A stretch of DNA of 24,045 nucleotides from JAVBPP01 sp031549535 (GTDB lineage: Bacteria; Bacillota; Clostridia; Oscillospirales; Acutalibacteraceae). This document shows positions 6,623-13,470 of the stretch, piece by piece. The position numbers and the translations under genes are program-made. The notes under the pieces are model-generated. The model saw nothing but the letters and a program-made list of their open reading frames with translations, was not told the DNA's origin and searched no databases. Every line of letters starts with the position of its first letter. Within the stretch, counting starts at the first letter, position 1. The stretch is taken from contig JAVBPP010000026.1 of the NCBI GenBank assembly GCA_031549535.1, forward strand, positions 1-24,045. Reading direction: 5' to 3'.

Positions 6623-7636
6623 CTATTTTTTGATGTAACTGCCTAAATCCTTGGGCAGGGTTACCTTAGTTTGGTTGAGGGCCAAAATTGTGTTTTCCTG
6701 TATAATACTGGATTCCACCGTAAGACCCTGTGCCTTTGCACTGAGGCTGAATGACATCGTTAAGCTTTGCAGCTCTCCGCTCTCATTTACAACGGCGGTA
6801 ATTGCGCAACCTGTCAACACAGACTCCTGACCGGGTTTTGTTGTTTGAACCGGGCTATCTTCGCTCAGCTTCATCTTGTTAATATCTAAGTCAAAGATAA
6901 ACTTTTTCCCGTTCTTTCCGTTTGAAAGCTGCACCGTTTCTGTTTTTTGATTGTTTAGCGCGTCCCTGCCAACCTGGTAACCACCCAGCTTCAAAGATTC
7001 CTCAAACTCTGAAAAATCCTGCTTCATACGCAGCTTTGAACCCTTGCTTTGATCCCAGTTGTAAGCGTGCCCGTTCGCATAATACCGCTCAACCGTGCTG
7101 CTTTTATTACCGGAAGTGGTCGTTGCCTGAACCGCAGCCTGTTTTTTGCCGCGGTTTAAGGCGACATCAACCGTTGTTTGACTCTCTTGATTTATGATAG
7201 ACATCGCCTTTGTCTTCACTACATTCGTCTGCTTCATCGAGAAGGAATCCGCCTTCTGGAAGGCTGTCAGCGCCTGCAGGTACTGGGCATACGCGTCCTT
7301 TGGCTGCGCATCTGTCTTTTGGCCGGAGGAGCCGCTTTCGCCTGTTGAGGGCTGCCTCGTTACGGTTGTGCCGCTTTGGCCAATCACCGCCCCGGAGCTG
7401 CCGGGTACCGTGCCCGTTGCGCTGCCGGGCGCTGCAGTGACTGTTGTGCCGCTTTCCACTCGCGGCTGCGTAGAGATTGTGCCTTGATTGGAGCCGGTCG
7501 TCGTCTCTTCCCCGGGGCCTTCTCCGCCATCGCCTGCAAGGTAAACCAACGCAAAAATGACTGCGCCGAGCAACAGCACCGCACAGATGAGAATTAAAAT
7601 CCAGCTGGCCTTGCCTGCCCGATTCTTGAATTTCAT
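6623..7636 (-). CDS. Membrane-anchored protein of unknown function
   Basis: 337 aa. A short basic N terminus is followed by one transmembrane segment (about 12-34), then a Gly/Ser/Thr/Pro-rich linker without Cys (about 36-110) and an extracytoplasmic domain (about 112-337) rich in beta-strand-like stretches (TVDVALNRGKKQAAVQ, VERYYANGHAYNW, KFIFDLDINKMKL, LQSLTMSFSLSAKAQG). The pattern resembles LolA-like/DUF6612-type lipoprotein domains, but that is a fold impression and not a firm match. It is the first gene of an operon with alkaline phosphatase. The start ATG has GGGGGAG about 10 bases upstream. Its leader carries a long palindrome (element C). Confidence 0.8.
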   Translation of the reverse strand: MKFKNRAGKASWILILICAVLLLGAVIFALVYLAGDGGEGPGEETTTGSNQGTISTQPRVESGTTVTAAPGSATGTVPGSSGAVIGQSGTTVTRQPSTGESGSSGQKTDAQPKDAYAQYLQALTAFQKADSFSMKQTNVVKTKAMSIINQESQTTVDVALNRGKKQAAVQATTTSGNKSSTVERYYANGHAYNWDQSKGSKLRMKQDFSEFEESLKLGGYQVGRDALNNQKTETVQLSNGKNGKKFIFDLDINKMKLSEDSPVQTTKPGQESVLTGCAITAVVNESGELQSLTMSFSLSAKAQGLTVESSIIQENTILALNQTKVTLPKDLGSYIKK

Positions 7637-7653
7637 AATATTATTGCTCCCCC

Positions 7654-7790
7654 AACTAAATATTGAAGTTTTATAGCGGATCTTTTGCTACTAAGCTGCG
7701 TCAAAAATCCTCGCCATGCGAAAGCATGGCTGTGGTTTCTTCCTTGCTTACCAGCAAAATCTCTCGCTATAAATTCTTCAAGATTTAGTC
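7654..7790. repeat. Palindromic element C in operon leader
   Basis: A 137-base imperfect palindrome centred at 7721.5 on the hairpin CCATGC-GAAA-GCATGG (7714-7729). The outer arms match over about 45 bases with small gaps: AACTAAATATTGAAG at the left end corresponds to CTTCAAGATTTAGT at the right end, and both arms contain TTTTGCT and TATAGCG or their complements. A CCTTGCTTACCAGC stretch resembles CCTTGCTTTACGACAG in element A. It lies in the transcribed leader of the 337-aa protein/phosphatase operon. Confidence 0.7.
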
Positions 7791-7837
7791 GGTGAAGCAA
7801 CACAACAACTCCTGATTGGTAAATTCTTGTTAAAAAT

Positions 7838-7866
7838 AGTATAGGCCGCCGCTGATGCCTTGTCAA
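7838..7866 (-). promoter_or_regulatory. Promoter of 337-aa protein/phosphatase operon
   Basis: TTGACA (7861-7866), 17-base spacer, TATACT (7838-7843). The predicted leader is about 195 bases and contains element C. Confidence 0.85.
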
Positions 7867-7916
7867 GTTATACAAAGGATTATTTACACGTTCGCCATCT
7901 TTAGATGAAATTACAA

Positions 7917-7944
7917 TTGCTTTTAAATAATTCAGCAGTATAAT
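7917..7944 (+). promoter_or_regulatory. Probable promoter of marR-ABC operon
   Basis: TTGCTT (7917-7922), 16-base spacer, TATAAT (7939-7944). It is divergent from the promoter at 7838-7866. A short inverted repeat CATCTTTAGATG (7896-7907) lies between the two and is a candidate operator, not proven. Element B falls within the resulting leader. Confidence 0.65.
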
Positions 7945-7962
7945 AAAACAATCGCTTAACTA

Positions 7963-8025
7963 TTATTAGTCCGCCAATAAAAGATCGCCAAAAGATTTGG
8001 CAAGCTTTCGTTGGTGGACGAATAA
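7963..8025. repeat. Palindromic element B in marR leader
   Basis: 63 bases made of two 30-base arms that match at 24 of 30 positions around a 3-base AGA loop. The ends are TTATTAGTCCGCCAA and TTGGTGGACGAATAA. The right arm (7998-8025) matches the right end of element A at 25 of 28 bases, so B looks like an internally deleted relative. It ends directly before the AAGGAGG ribosome site of the MarR gene and would fold as a hairpin in that mRNA. Confidence 0.8.
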
Positions 8026-8037
8026 GGAGGTGGAGAA

Positions 8038-8493
8038 ATGGACGACATACCGGGCGCGAAGCTGTGGAACGCCATTATGCAAATCCGCAAATACAGCCCG
8101 CCGCTGCCGGAGGAAACAGGCCTGCATATGGGTGAATTTTTCGCCCTACACTTCTTATATGAAAAAACGGTTGCGAAGCCGGGCGAAGTTTGCGTTTCGG
8201 ATTTACACAGCAAGCTGATGATGTCCAAACCCGGCGTTTCCCAGCTGCTCAATTCGCTGGAGAAAAAGGGTTATCTCAGCCGGGATATTCACGCAGGCGA
8301 CCGCAGAAAAATACAGCTGCTGCTCACGCCGCAGGGGCTGCAGGCGTTGGAGCAGTGCCAACGGGCAAACGAGCACTTTGTTCAGGAGATTACACTGCGC
8401 TTTGGCGAGCAAAACACGGAACAATTGGCTCTTTTGCTCACCCAGCTGGCGCAGCTGATGCAAGCATATCACAGGGAACAAAAAGACATATAA
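8038..8493 (+). CDS. MarR-family transcriptional regulator
   Basis: 151 aa, a typical MarR length. The winged helix-turn-helix lies at about 45-110: SDLHSKLMMSKPGVSQLLNSLEKKGYL is the recognition region and DRRKIQLLLTPQG forms the wing, with the conserved D-x-R of the family. Flanking helices form the dimer interface. These proteins usually repress an adjacent transporter operon until a small ligand binds. It begins at ATG 8038 after AAGGAGGTGGAGAA and lies 10 bases before the ABC exporter genes, so it is most likely the local repressor of that exporter. Confidence 0.93.
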   Translation: MDDIPGAKLWNAIMQIRKYSPPLPEETGLHMGEFFALHFLYEKTVAKPGEVCVSDLHSKLMMSKPGVSQLLNSLEKKGYLSRDIHAGDRRKIQLLLTPQGLQALEQCQRANEHFVQEITLRFGEQNTEQLALLLTQLAQLMQAYHREQKDI

Positions 8494-8503
8494 CTAGGAG
8501 ACG

Positions 8504-10744
8504 ATGCTATTGAGACTGTTATTCAAGCGCCTGCGGCCGTTTGCCGCCGGCTTTCTTCTGGCGGTTGCCCTGCTCTTTGGGCAGGCGATGTGCGATTTAA
8601 ACCTGCCCAGCTACATGTCGGACATTGTGAATGTCGGCATCCAGCAATCCGGCATCACCAATGCCGCGCCGCAGGCGCTGAGCGAAAACAGCATGCTGCT
8701 GCTATGCGCCATGCTAAACCAAGAAGAGCAGCTTCTTCTGCGGGGGAGCTACACCCTAACACCCGTTACGCAGCAGGACGCCAAGGGCAAGCCTTACAGC
8801 GAAAGCTACCCCAAGGCACAAACCTCGCTTTACATCAAACACGCACTGGAGCAGGAGCAATCGGAACAGCTGGATAAAACCGTTGGTGTTGCGGCCTGGA
8901 CCTTTCTCAACCTAATGCGCGAGATGGCAGAGCAGGCAGGGGGGCAGATGCCCGCGGATTTGACAAAGATGCAGGAGGGCTTTGACATCCATGCCCTATA
9001 CGCCATGCTACCGCAGCTTGCCGCTGTGCCGCCGCAGCTGCTCACCGAGGCGCATGACGCGGCGGCTGGCAATGACCCCATGCTATTAAAGCAAAGCGGC
9101 ATCCAACTCGCCAAGGCGTTTTACACGGAGTTGGGGCGCGATACGGCGAAGATGCAAAGCGCCTATGTGCTGCGCACCGGGCTTTTGATGCTGCTCATCG
9201 CGCTGGGCGGCGGTATTGCCACAGTTCTGGTGAGCCTGCTCTCCTCCCGCATTGCGGCGGGCTTTGCCCGCAATCTGCGCCGGGATATGTTTGAGCGGAT
9301 TGAATCCTTCTCCAACCATGAGTTTGACCAGTTTTCCACCGCTTCCCTCATCACGCGCTGCACCAATGATGTAACGCAGATTCAAATGCTGCTGACCTTC
9401 GGCATCCGCATGGTCTGTTACGCCCCCATCATGGGTATCGGCGGCATCATTATGGCGGTGAATAAATCCGCTTCCATGAGCTGGATAATTGCCGTGGCGG
9501 TCTGCGCCCTGTTGGGGCTGATTGCCATCACCGTGAGCATCGCCATGCCGAAGTTTAAAATTATACAAAATCTCATTGACAGGCTCAACCTCGTTTCCCG
9601 CGAGACCTTGAGCGGCCTGCTCATCATCCGCGCGTTCAGCACACAAAAATTTGAGCAGGAACGGTTTGACAAAGCAAACCAGGATTTAACCAAGGTCAAC
9701 CGCTTTGTCACCCGTGTGATGGCAATGATGATGCCCATGATGATGCTGATTATGAACGGCGTCTCCCTGCTGATTGTTTGGGTGGCAGCGCACCAAATCG
9801 CCGACGCCCGCCTGCAAATCGGCGACATGATGGCATTCATTCAGTACGCCATGCAGATTATCATGTCCTTCGCGATGATTTCCATGATTTTCATTTTCCT
9901 CCCGCGCGCCATGGTCTCTCTGAAACGTATCGGGGAGGTGCTGGATACCGAGCCCTCCATCCGCGACCCGGAGCAAGTGGAAGAAATGGACGCGGCGCAA
10001 ACCGGCAGCGTAGTATTCGACCACGTCTGCTTCCGTTATGACGGCGCGAGCGAGGATGCCCTGCACGACATCAGCTTTGCTGCAAAACCCGGGCAGACCA
10101 CGGCCATCATCGGTTCCACCGGTTCCGGAAAATCCACAATCGCAAACTTGATTTTGCGTTTTTATGATGTTACCGGCGGCTGTGTGCGCGTGAACGGCGC
10201 GGATGTGCGCAAGCTGCGCCAAAGCGAGCTGCGCTCTAAAATCGGTTATGTGCCGCAAAAGGGCGTGCTGCTCAGCGGTACGATTGCCTCCAACATCCGT
10301 TACGGCAACGCGCAGCTGAACGAAGCTGAAACCCTGCGTGTTGCGGAAATTGCCCAGGCCAGCGGCTTTATTGCGGAAAAGGAGGATGGGCTGGATTCTG
10401 AAATTGCCCAGGGCGGCACAAATGTCTCCGGCGGCCAGCGGCAGCGCCTATCCATCGCCCGCGCCTTGGCCGTGCAGCCCGATATCCTGGTGTTTGACGA
10501 CAGCTTTTCCGCTCTGGACTTTAAAACGGACGCGGCATTGCGTAAAAGGCTGAAAGAAACCACGGCGCAGAGCACCGTAATCGTTATCGCCCAACGCGTG
10601 AGCACCATTATGCAGGCGGAACAGATTCTTGTGTTAAACGAAGGTAAGCTGGTTGGGCGCGGCACACATCAGGAGTTGCTGCACTCTTGCCCGGAATACT
10701 ATGAAATTGCCGCGACACAGCTGGCAAAGGAGGAGTTGGCATGA
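8504..10744 (+). CDS. Heterodimeric ABC exporter, subunit 1 (degenerate NBD)
   Basis: 746 aa: a membrane domain followed by an ATPase domain. Walker A GSTGSGKST (537-545), signature VSGGQ (641-645) and Walker B ILVFD (661-665) are present, but the catalytic Glu is Asp666 and the switch His is Gln697 (IAQRVST). This is the degenerate half seen in TM287/TM288-type exporters. Between the first (about 12-32) and second (about 222-245) membrane segments there is an insertion of about 170 residues, probably outside the cell. The start is ambiguous: ATG 8504 lies only 3 bases after AGGAG, while TTG 8510, giving MRLLFKRLRPF, has the better 9-base spacing. The stop overlaps the next gene by 4 bases (ATGA). 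Substrate unknown, possibly a drug or lipid. Confidence 0.94.
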   Translation: MLLRLLFKRLRPFAAGFLLAVALLFGQAMCDLNLPSYMSDIVNVGIQQSGITNAAPQALSENSMLLLCAMLNQEEQLLLRGSYTLTPVTQQDAKGKPYSESYPKAQTSLYIKHALEQEQSEQLDKTVGVAAWTFLNLMREMAEQAGGQMPADLTKMQEGFDIHALYAMLPQLAAVPPQLLTEAHDAAAGNDPMLLKQSGIQLAKAFYTELGRDTAKMQSAYVLRTGLLMLLIALGGGIATVLVSLLSSRIAAGFARNLRRDMFERIESFSNHEFDQFSTASLITRCTNDVTQIQMLLTFGIRMVCYAPIMGIGGIIMAVNKSASMSWIIAVAVCALLGLIAITVSIAMPKFKIIQNLIDRLNLVSRETLSGLLIIRAFSTQKFEQERFDKANQDLTKVNRFVTRVMAMMMPMMMLIMNGVSLLIVWVAAHQIADARLQIGDMMAFIQYAMQIIMSFAMISMIFIFLPRAMVSLKRIGEVLDTEPSIRDPEQVEEMDAAQTGSVVFDHVCFRYDGASEDALHDISFAAKPGQTTAIIGSTGSGKSTIANLILRFYDVTGGCVRVNGADVRKLRQSELRSKIGYVPQKGVLLSGTIASNIRYGNAQLNEAETLRVAEIAQASGFIAEKEDGLDSEIAQGGTNVSGGQRQRLSIARALAVQPDILVFDDSFSALDFKTDAALRKRLKETTAQSTVIVIAQRVSTIMQAEQILVLNEGKLVGRGTHQELLHSCPEYYEIAATQLAKEELA

Positions 10745-12642
10745 GCGAGAAAAACAAAAATCAAGGCCCTCCCACTGGCAAACACGGCCCGATGCAACGG
10801 CGCGGCCACGGCCCTATGGGCGGAGGACCCATGGCAATGATGCGCGGCGAAAAGGCTCAGGATTTTAAGGGCACCATGCGAAAGCTGATTGCCTACCTGG
10901 GCAATCACAAGAAAACCATACTGGTCGTCTGGGTGCTGGCGATGGCCTCCACTGTGTTCACGATAGTCGGGCCGAAAATCATGGCAAGAGCGACGGATGA
11001 GCTCACAAGCGGCATTATGGCAAAAATTATGGGCACAGGCACAGTGAATTTCAGCCGCATCGGCGAAATTCTGCTGTTTTTGGTCGGTCTGTATATCATC
11101 AGCGCTTTGCTGAACTACCTGCAAGGCTATGTAATGGCAGGGGTGACGATGAAGGTCGTCTACCGCATGCGCACAGATGTGGGCGCGAAAATCCACAGGC
11201 TGCCCATCAGCTTTTTTGATAAAACCACGCACGGTGAGGTGCTTTCCCGCATCACCAATGATATTGACACCATCTCTCAAACCATGTCCCAGAGCCTTTC
11301 GCAAATCATCACCTCCGTGACCTCCCTGCTGGGCATTGTCATCATGATGTTTTCCATCAGCTGGAAGATGACTCTGGTTGCGCTGCTGGTTTTGCCGCTG
11401 ACCATGGTTTCCATCCTCTCTGTTGTGAAAAAATCCCAAAAGCACTTTGTCAATCAGCAGACCTATCTGGGTCAGGTAAACGGGCATATTGAAGAGATGT
11501 TCGGCAGCCACACCATCGTCAAATCCTTTAACGGCGAGGACAACTCCGTTCGCGTCTTCGGGGAATATAATGAAAAGCTTTACCACTCCGCCTGGAAGTC
11601 CAACTTCCTCTCCGGCCTGATTATGCCCATCTCCGGCTTTGTGAGTAACCTGGGTTATGTGGCCATCTGTATCGTCGGCGGCTTTCTCGCCTCACGCGGA
11701 GCGCTGACGTTGGGCGGCATTCAGGCCTTTATTCAATATGTACGCTCGTTCAACCAGCCCATCTCCCAAATTGCCAACATTTCCAACGTGCTGCAGCAGA
11801 CTGCGGCGGCGGCGGAGCGCGTGTTTGGCTTTTTGGCGGAAGAGGAGGAGCTGCCGGACGCGGCGGCGGCCTTAAGCACAGCAATTGAAAACGCAAAAAG
11901 CGCCGTAAGCTTTCAACACTTGAGCTTTGGTTACACCCCGGAGCAGCGTATCATCCATGATTTTACGGCACAAATTCAACCGGGGCAAAAGGTGGCCATC
12001 GTAGGTCCCACGGGCGCAGGCAAAACCACCATCGTCAAGCTGCTGATGCGCTTTTACGATGTGCAGGAGGGTGCGATTTTGCTGGACGGCACAGATATCC
12101 GCGACTTCACCCGCGATGCCCTGCGCAGCCAGTTCGGCATGGTGTTGCAGGACACCTGGCTCTACCACGCGAGCATCGCGGATAACATCCGCTACGGCAG
12201 GCTGAACGCAACGGACGAAGAGGTTCGCAATGCGGCAGCCGCCGCGCAGGTGGATCATTTTGTGCGCACCCTGCCCGGCGGCTATGACATGGAGTTGGGC
12301 GAGGAGGCAAACAACATTTCCCAAGGGCAAAAGCAACTACTGACCATTGCCCGCGCCATCCTGGCCGACCCGAAAATTTTGATTCTGGACGAGGCAACCA
12401 GCAACGTGGACACCCGCACCGAGCTGCTGATTCAAAAGGCTATGGATACCCTCATGCAGGGCAGAACCAGCTTTGTGATCGCCCACCGTCTGTCCACCAT
12501 CCGCAATGCCGATTTGATACTTGTAATGAACAACGGCGATATCGTGGAACAGGGCACCCACGAGCAGCTGCTCGCGGCGGAAGGGTTTTACGCGAGCTTA
12601 TACAACAGCCAATTCGATGTTGTCAGTGCGGATGCCGGCTGA
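10741..12642 (+). CDS. Heterodimeric ABC exporter, subunit 2 (canonical NBD)
   Basis: 633 aa. It has a cytoplasmic Gly/Pro/Met-rich N-terminal extension (about 1-40), six predicted membrane segments (about 55-350) and an ATPase domain with Walker A GPTGAGKTT (422-430), Walker B ILILD (546-550) with catalytic Glu551, and His582. The signature is ISQGQ (526-530) in place of LSGGQ, as in TM288-like partners. Paired with subunit 1, one ATP site combines a good Walker B with VSGGQ and the other is degenerate on both sides. The ATG overlaps the subunit 1 stop codon, indicating translational coupling. It ends 3 bases from the convergent Crp/Fnr gene, with no terminator seen between. Confidence 0.95.
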   Translation: MSEKNKNQGPPTGKHGPMQRRGHGPMGGGPMAMMRGEKAQDFKGTMRKLIAYLGNHKKTILVVWVLAMASTVFTIVGPKIMARATDELTSGIMAKIMGTGTVNFSRIGEILLFLVGLYIISALLNYLQGYVMAGVTMKVVYRMRTDVGAKIHRLPISFFDKTTHGEVLSRITNDIDTISQTMSQSLSQIITSVTSLLGIVIMMFSISWKMTLVALLVLPLTMVSILSVVKKSQKHFVNQQTYLGQVNGHIEEMFGSHTIVKSFNGEDNSVRVFGEYNEKLYHSAWKSNFLSGLIMPISGFVSNLGYVAICIVGGFLASRGALTLGGIQAFIQYVRSFNQPISQIANISNVLQQTAAAAERVFGFLAEEEELPDAAAALSTAIENAKSAVSFQHLSFGYTPEQRIIHDFTAQIQPGQKVAIVGPTGAGKTTIVKLLMRFYDVQEGAILLDGTDIRDFTRDALRSQFGMVLQDTWLYHASIADNIRYGRLNATDEEVRNAAAAAQVDHFVRTLPGGYDMELGEEANNISQGQKQLLTIARAILADPKILILDEATSNVDTRTELLIQKAMDTLMQGRTSFVIAHRLSTIRNADLILVMNNGDIVEQGTHEQLLAAEGFYASLYNSQFDVVSADAG

Positions 12643-12645
12643 TGT

Positions 12646-13338
12646 TCACAAGCACTCCTTGAGCAAATCCATGTCCAGCACCGTGATATTTTCCTTGTGA
12701 TAATTGATGATTCCGTCCTCCTTCATGTTGGAAAGCTCACGCGAGAGGGAGGGGCGGGGGATAAAAAGGTAATCCGCCAGTTCATCGCGGTTAAATTTCA
12801 AAGTTAAATGAGTCTTGTCGCAGAGCAGAATCTGCTCATAGAGGTAGGTTGCCACCTTTTGACGCACCGAACGCGATTTCAAACAGCGCAGTGTTATCAT
12901 CAGCTGTTCCATGCGGCCGCAGATATTGGTGATGAGGTTCAAGATAATTTTTGGATTGTAGCTGTCCATGTTACTTCGCTCGCAAAAGATGTTCTCCCGG
13001 CTGAAAAACATAATCTGGCAATCTGTTTTTGCTACAACATCGCTTGGCCATTCCGTGCGATGCGGGCAAAACAGTATGATTTCCCCAAACATTTGCCCCT
13101 GCAGCAGATGCTCAAAGATGGCTCGCTCTCCCCCTGATTTTATGCGCACCTGCAACACCTCGCCCGAGAGAATCAGTCCCATATCCTCCGCCGTTGTCCC
13201 CTCATAGCGAATGAGGGTGCCGCGCGGAAAGCTGCGCACCTCAGGCTTTAAAAAATCTAAAATTGGCGAGATATCCTCCCACGGAACATCCTGAACAATG
13301 GAGCAATGCTGTAATTTTTGCCAATATTGTTCGTACAT
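12646..13338 (-). CDS. Crp/Fnr-family transcriptional regulator
   Basis: 230 aa. The N-terminal cyclic-nucleotide-binding-like beta roll (about 20-130) contains GTLIRYEGTTAEDMGLILSG and LLQGQMFGEIILF; a long dimer helix follows (about 140-165), then a C-terminal helix-turn-helix (about 175-225; FNRDELADYLFIPRPSLSRELSNM). There is no Cys cluster suited to an Fnr-type iron-sulfur centre and no clear cAMP-binding Arg-Ser pair, so the ligand is unknown. Such proteins in Clostridia often act on stress, redox or efflux genes. The start ATG has AGGTGG nearby. It converges on the exporter operon, but whether it regulates it cannot be read here. Confidence 0.9.
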   Translation of the reverse strand: MYEQYWQKLQHCSIVQDVPWEDISPILDFLKPEVRSFPRGTLIRYEGTTAEDMGLILSGEVLQVRIKSGGERAIFEHLLQGQMFGEIILFCPHRTEWPSDVVAKTDCQIMFFSRENIFCERSNMDSYNPKIILNLITNICGRMEQLMITLRCLKSRSVRQKVATYLYEQILLCDKTHLTLKFNRDELADYLFIPRPSLSRELSNMKEDGIINYHKENITVLDMDLLKECL

Positions 13339-13420
13339 ATGCCACCTCGTTTCTTTTTTCTTATCATGATGACCCTTCCATCGACTATAGTTTTCCCCAA
13401 AAAAAATGATTTACATAAAT

Positions 13421-13450
13421 CGGGCGCATCTAATTTATTAGATGCGCCCG
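13421..13450 (-). terminator. Perfect 13-bp hairpin after the 887-aa gene
   Basis: CGGGCGCATCTAA (13421-13433), loop TTTA, TTAGATGCGCCCG (13438-13450). On the minus strand it lies about 20 bases after the stop codon at 13471. The T-rich tract (TTTATG, then eight T further on) is not immediately adjacent, so termination efficiency is uncertain. It also lies upstream of the Crp/Fnr gene and insulates it. Confidence 0.6.
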
Positions 13451-13470
13451 AAGCCGATTCAGGGTTCGAA

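Noticed and set aside
7633..7875. An 80-codon open frame on the minus strand before the 337-aa gene
   Set aside because: It starts upstream of the mapped-by-eye -35 box and runs through palindrome C, so it cannot be translated from that promoter and looks accidental.
10699..11586. A 295-codon open frame on the minus strand across the exporter genes
   Set aside because: His-, Asn- and Gln-rich translation typical of antisense frames; it overlaps two clear ABC genes.
13421..13450. The 30-base palindrome as an operator for the Crp/Fnr regulator
   Set aside because: Its 13-bp perfect arms with a 4-base loop and its place after a stop codon fit a transcription hairpin better than a Crp/Fnr site (TGTGA or TTGAT half-sites are absent).
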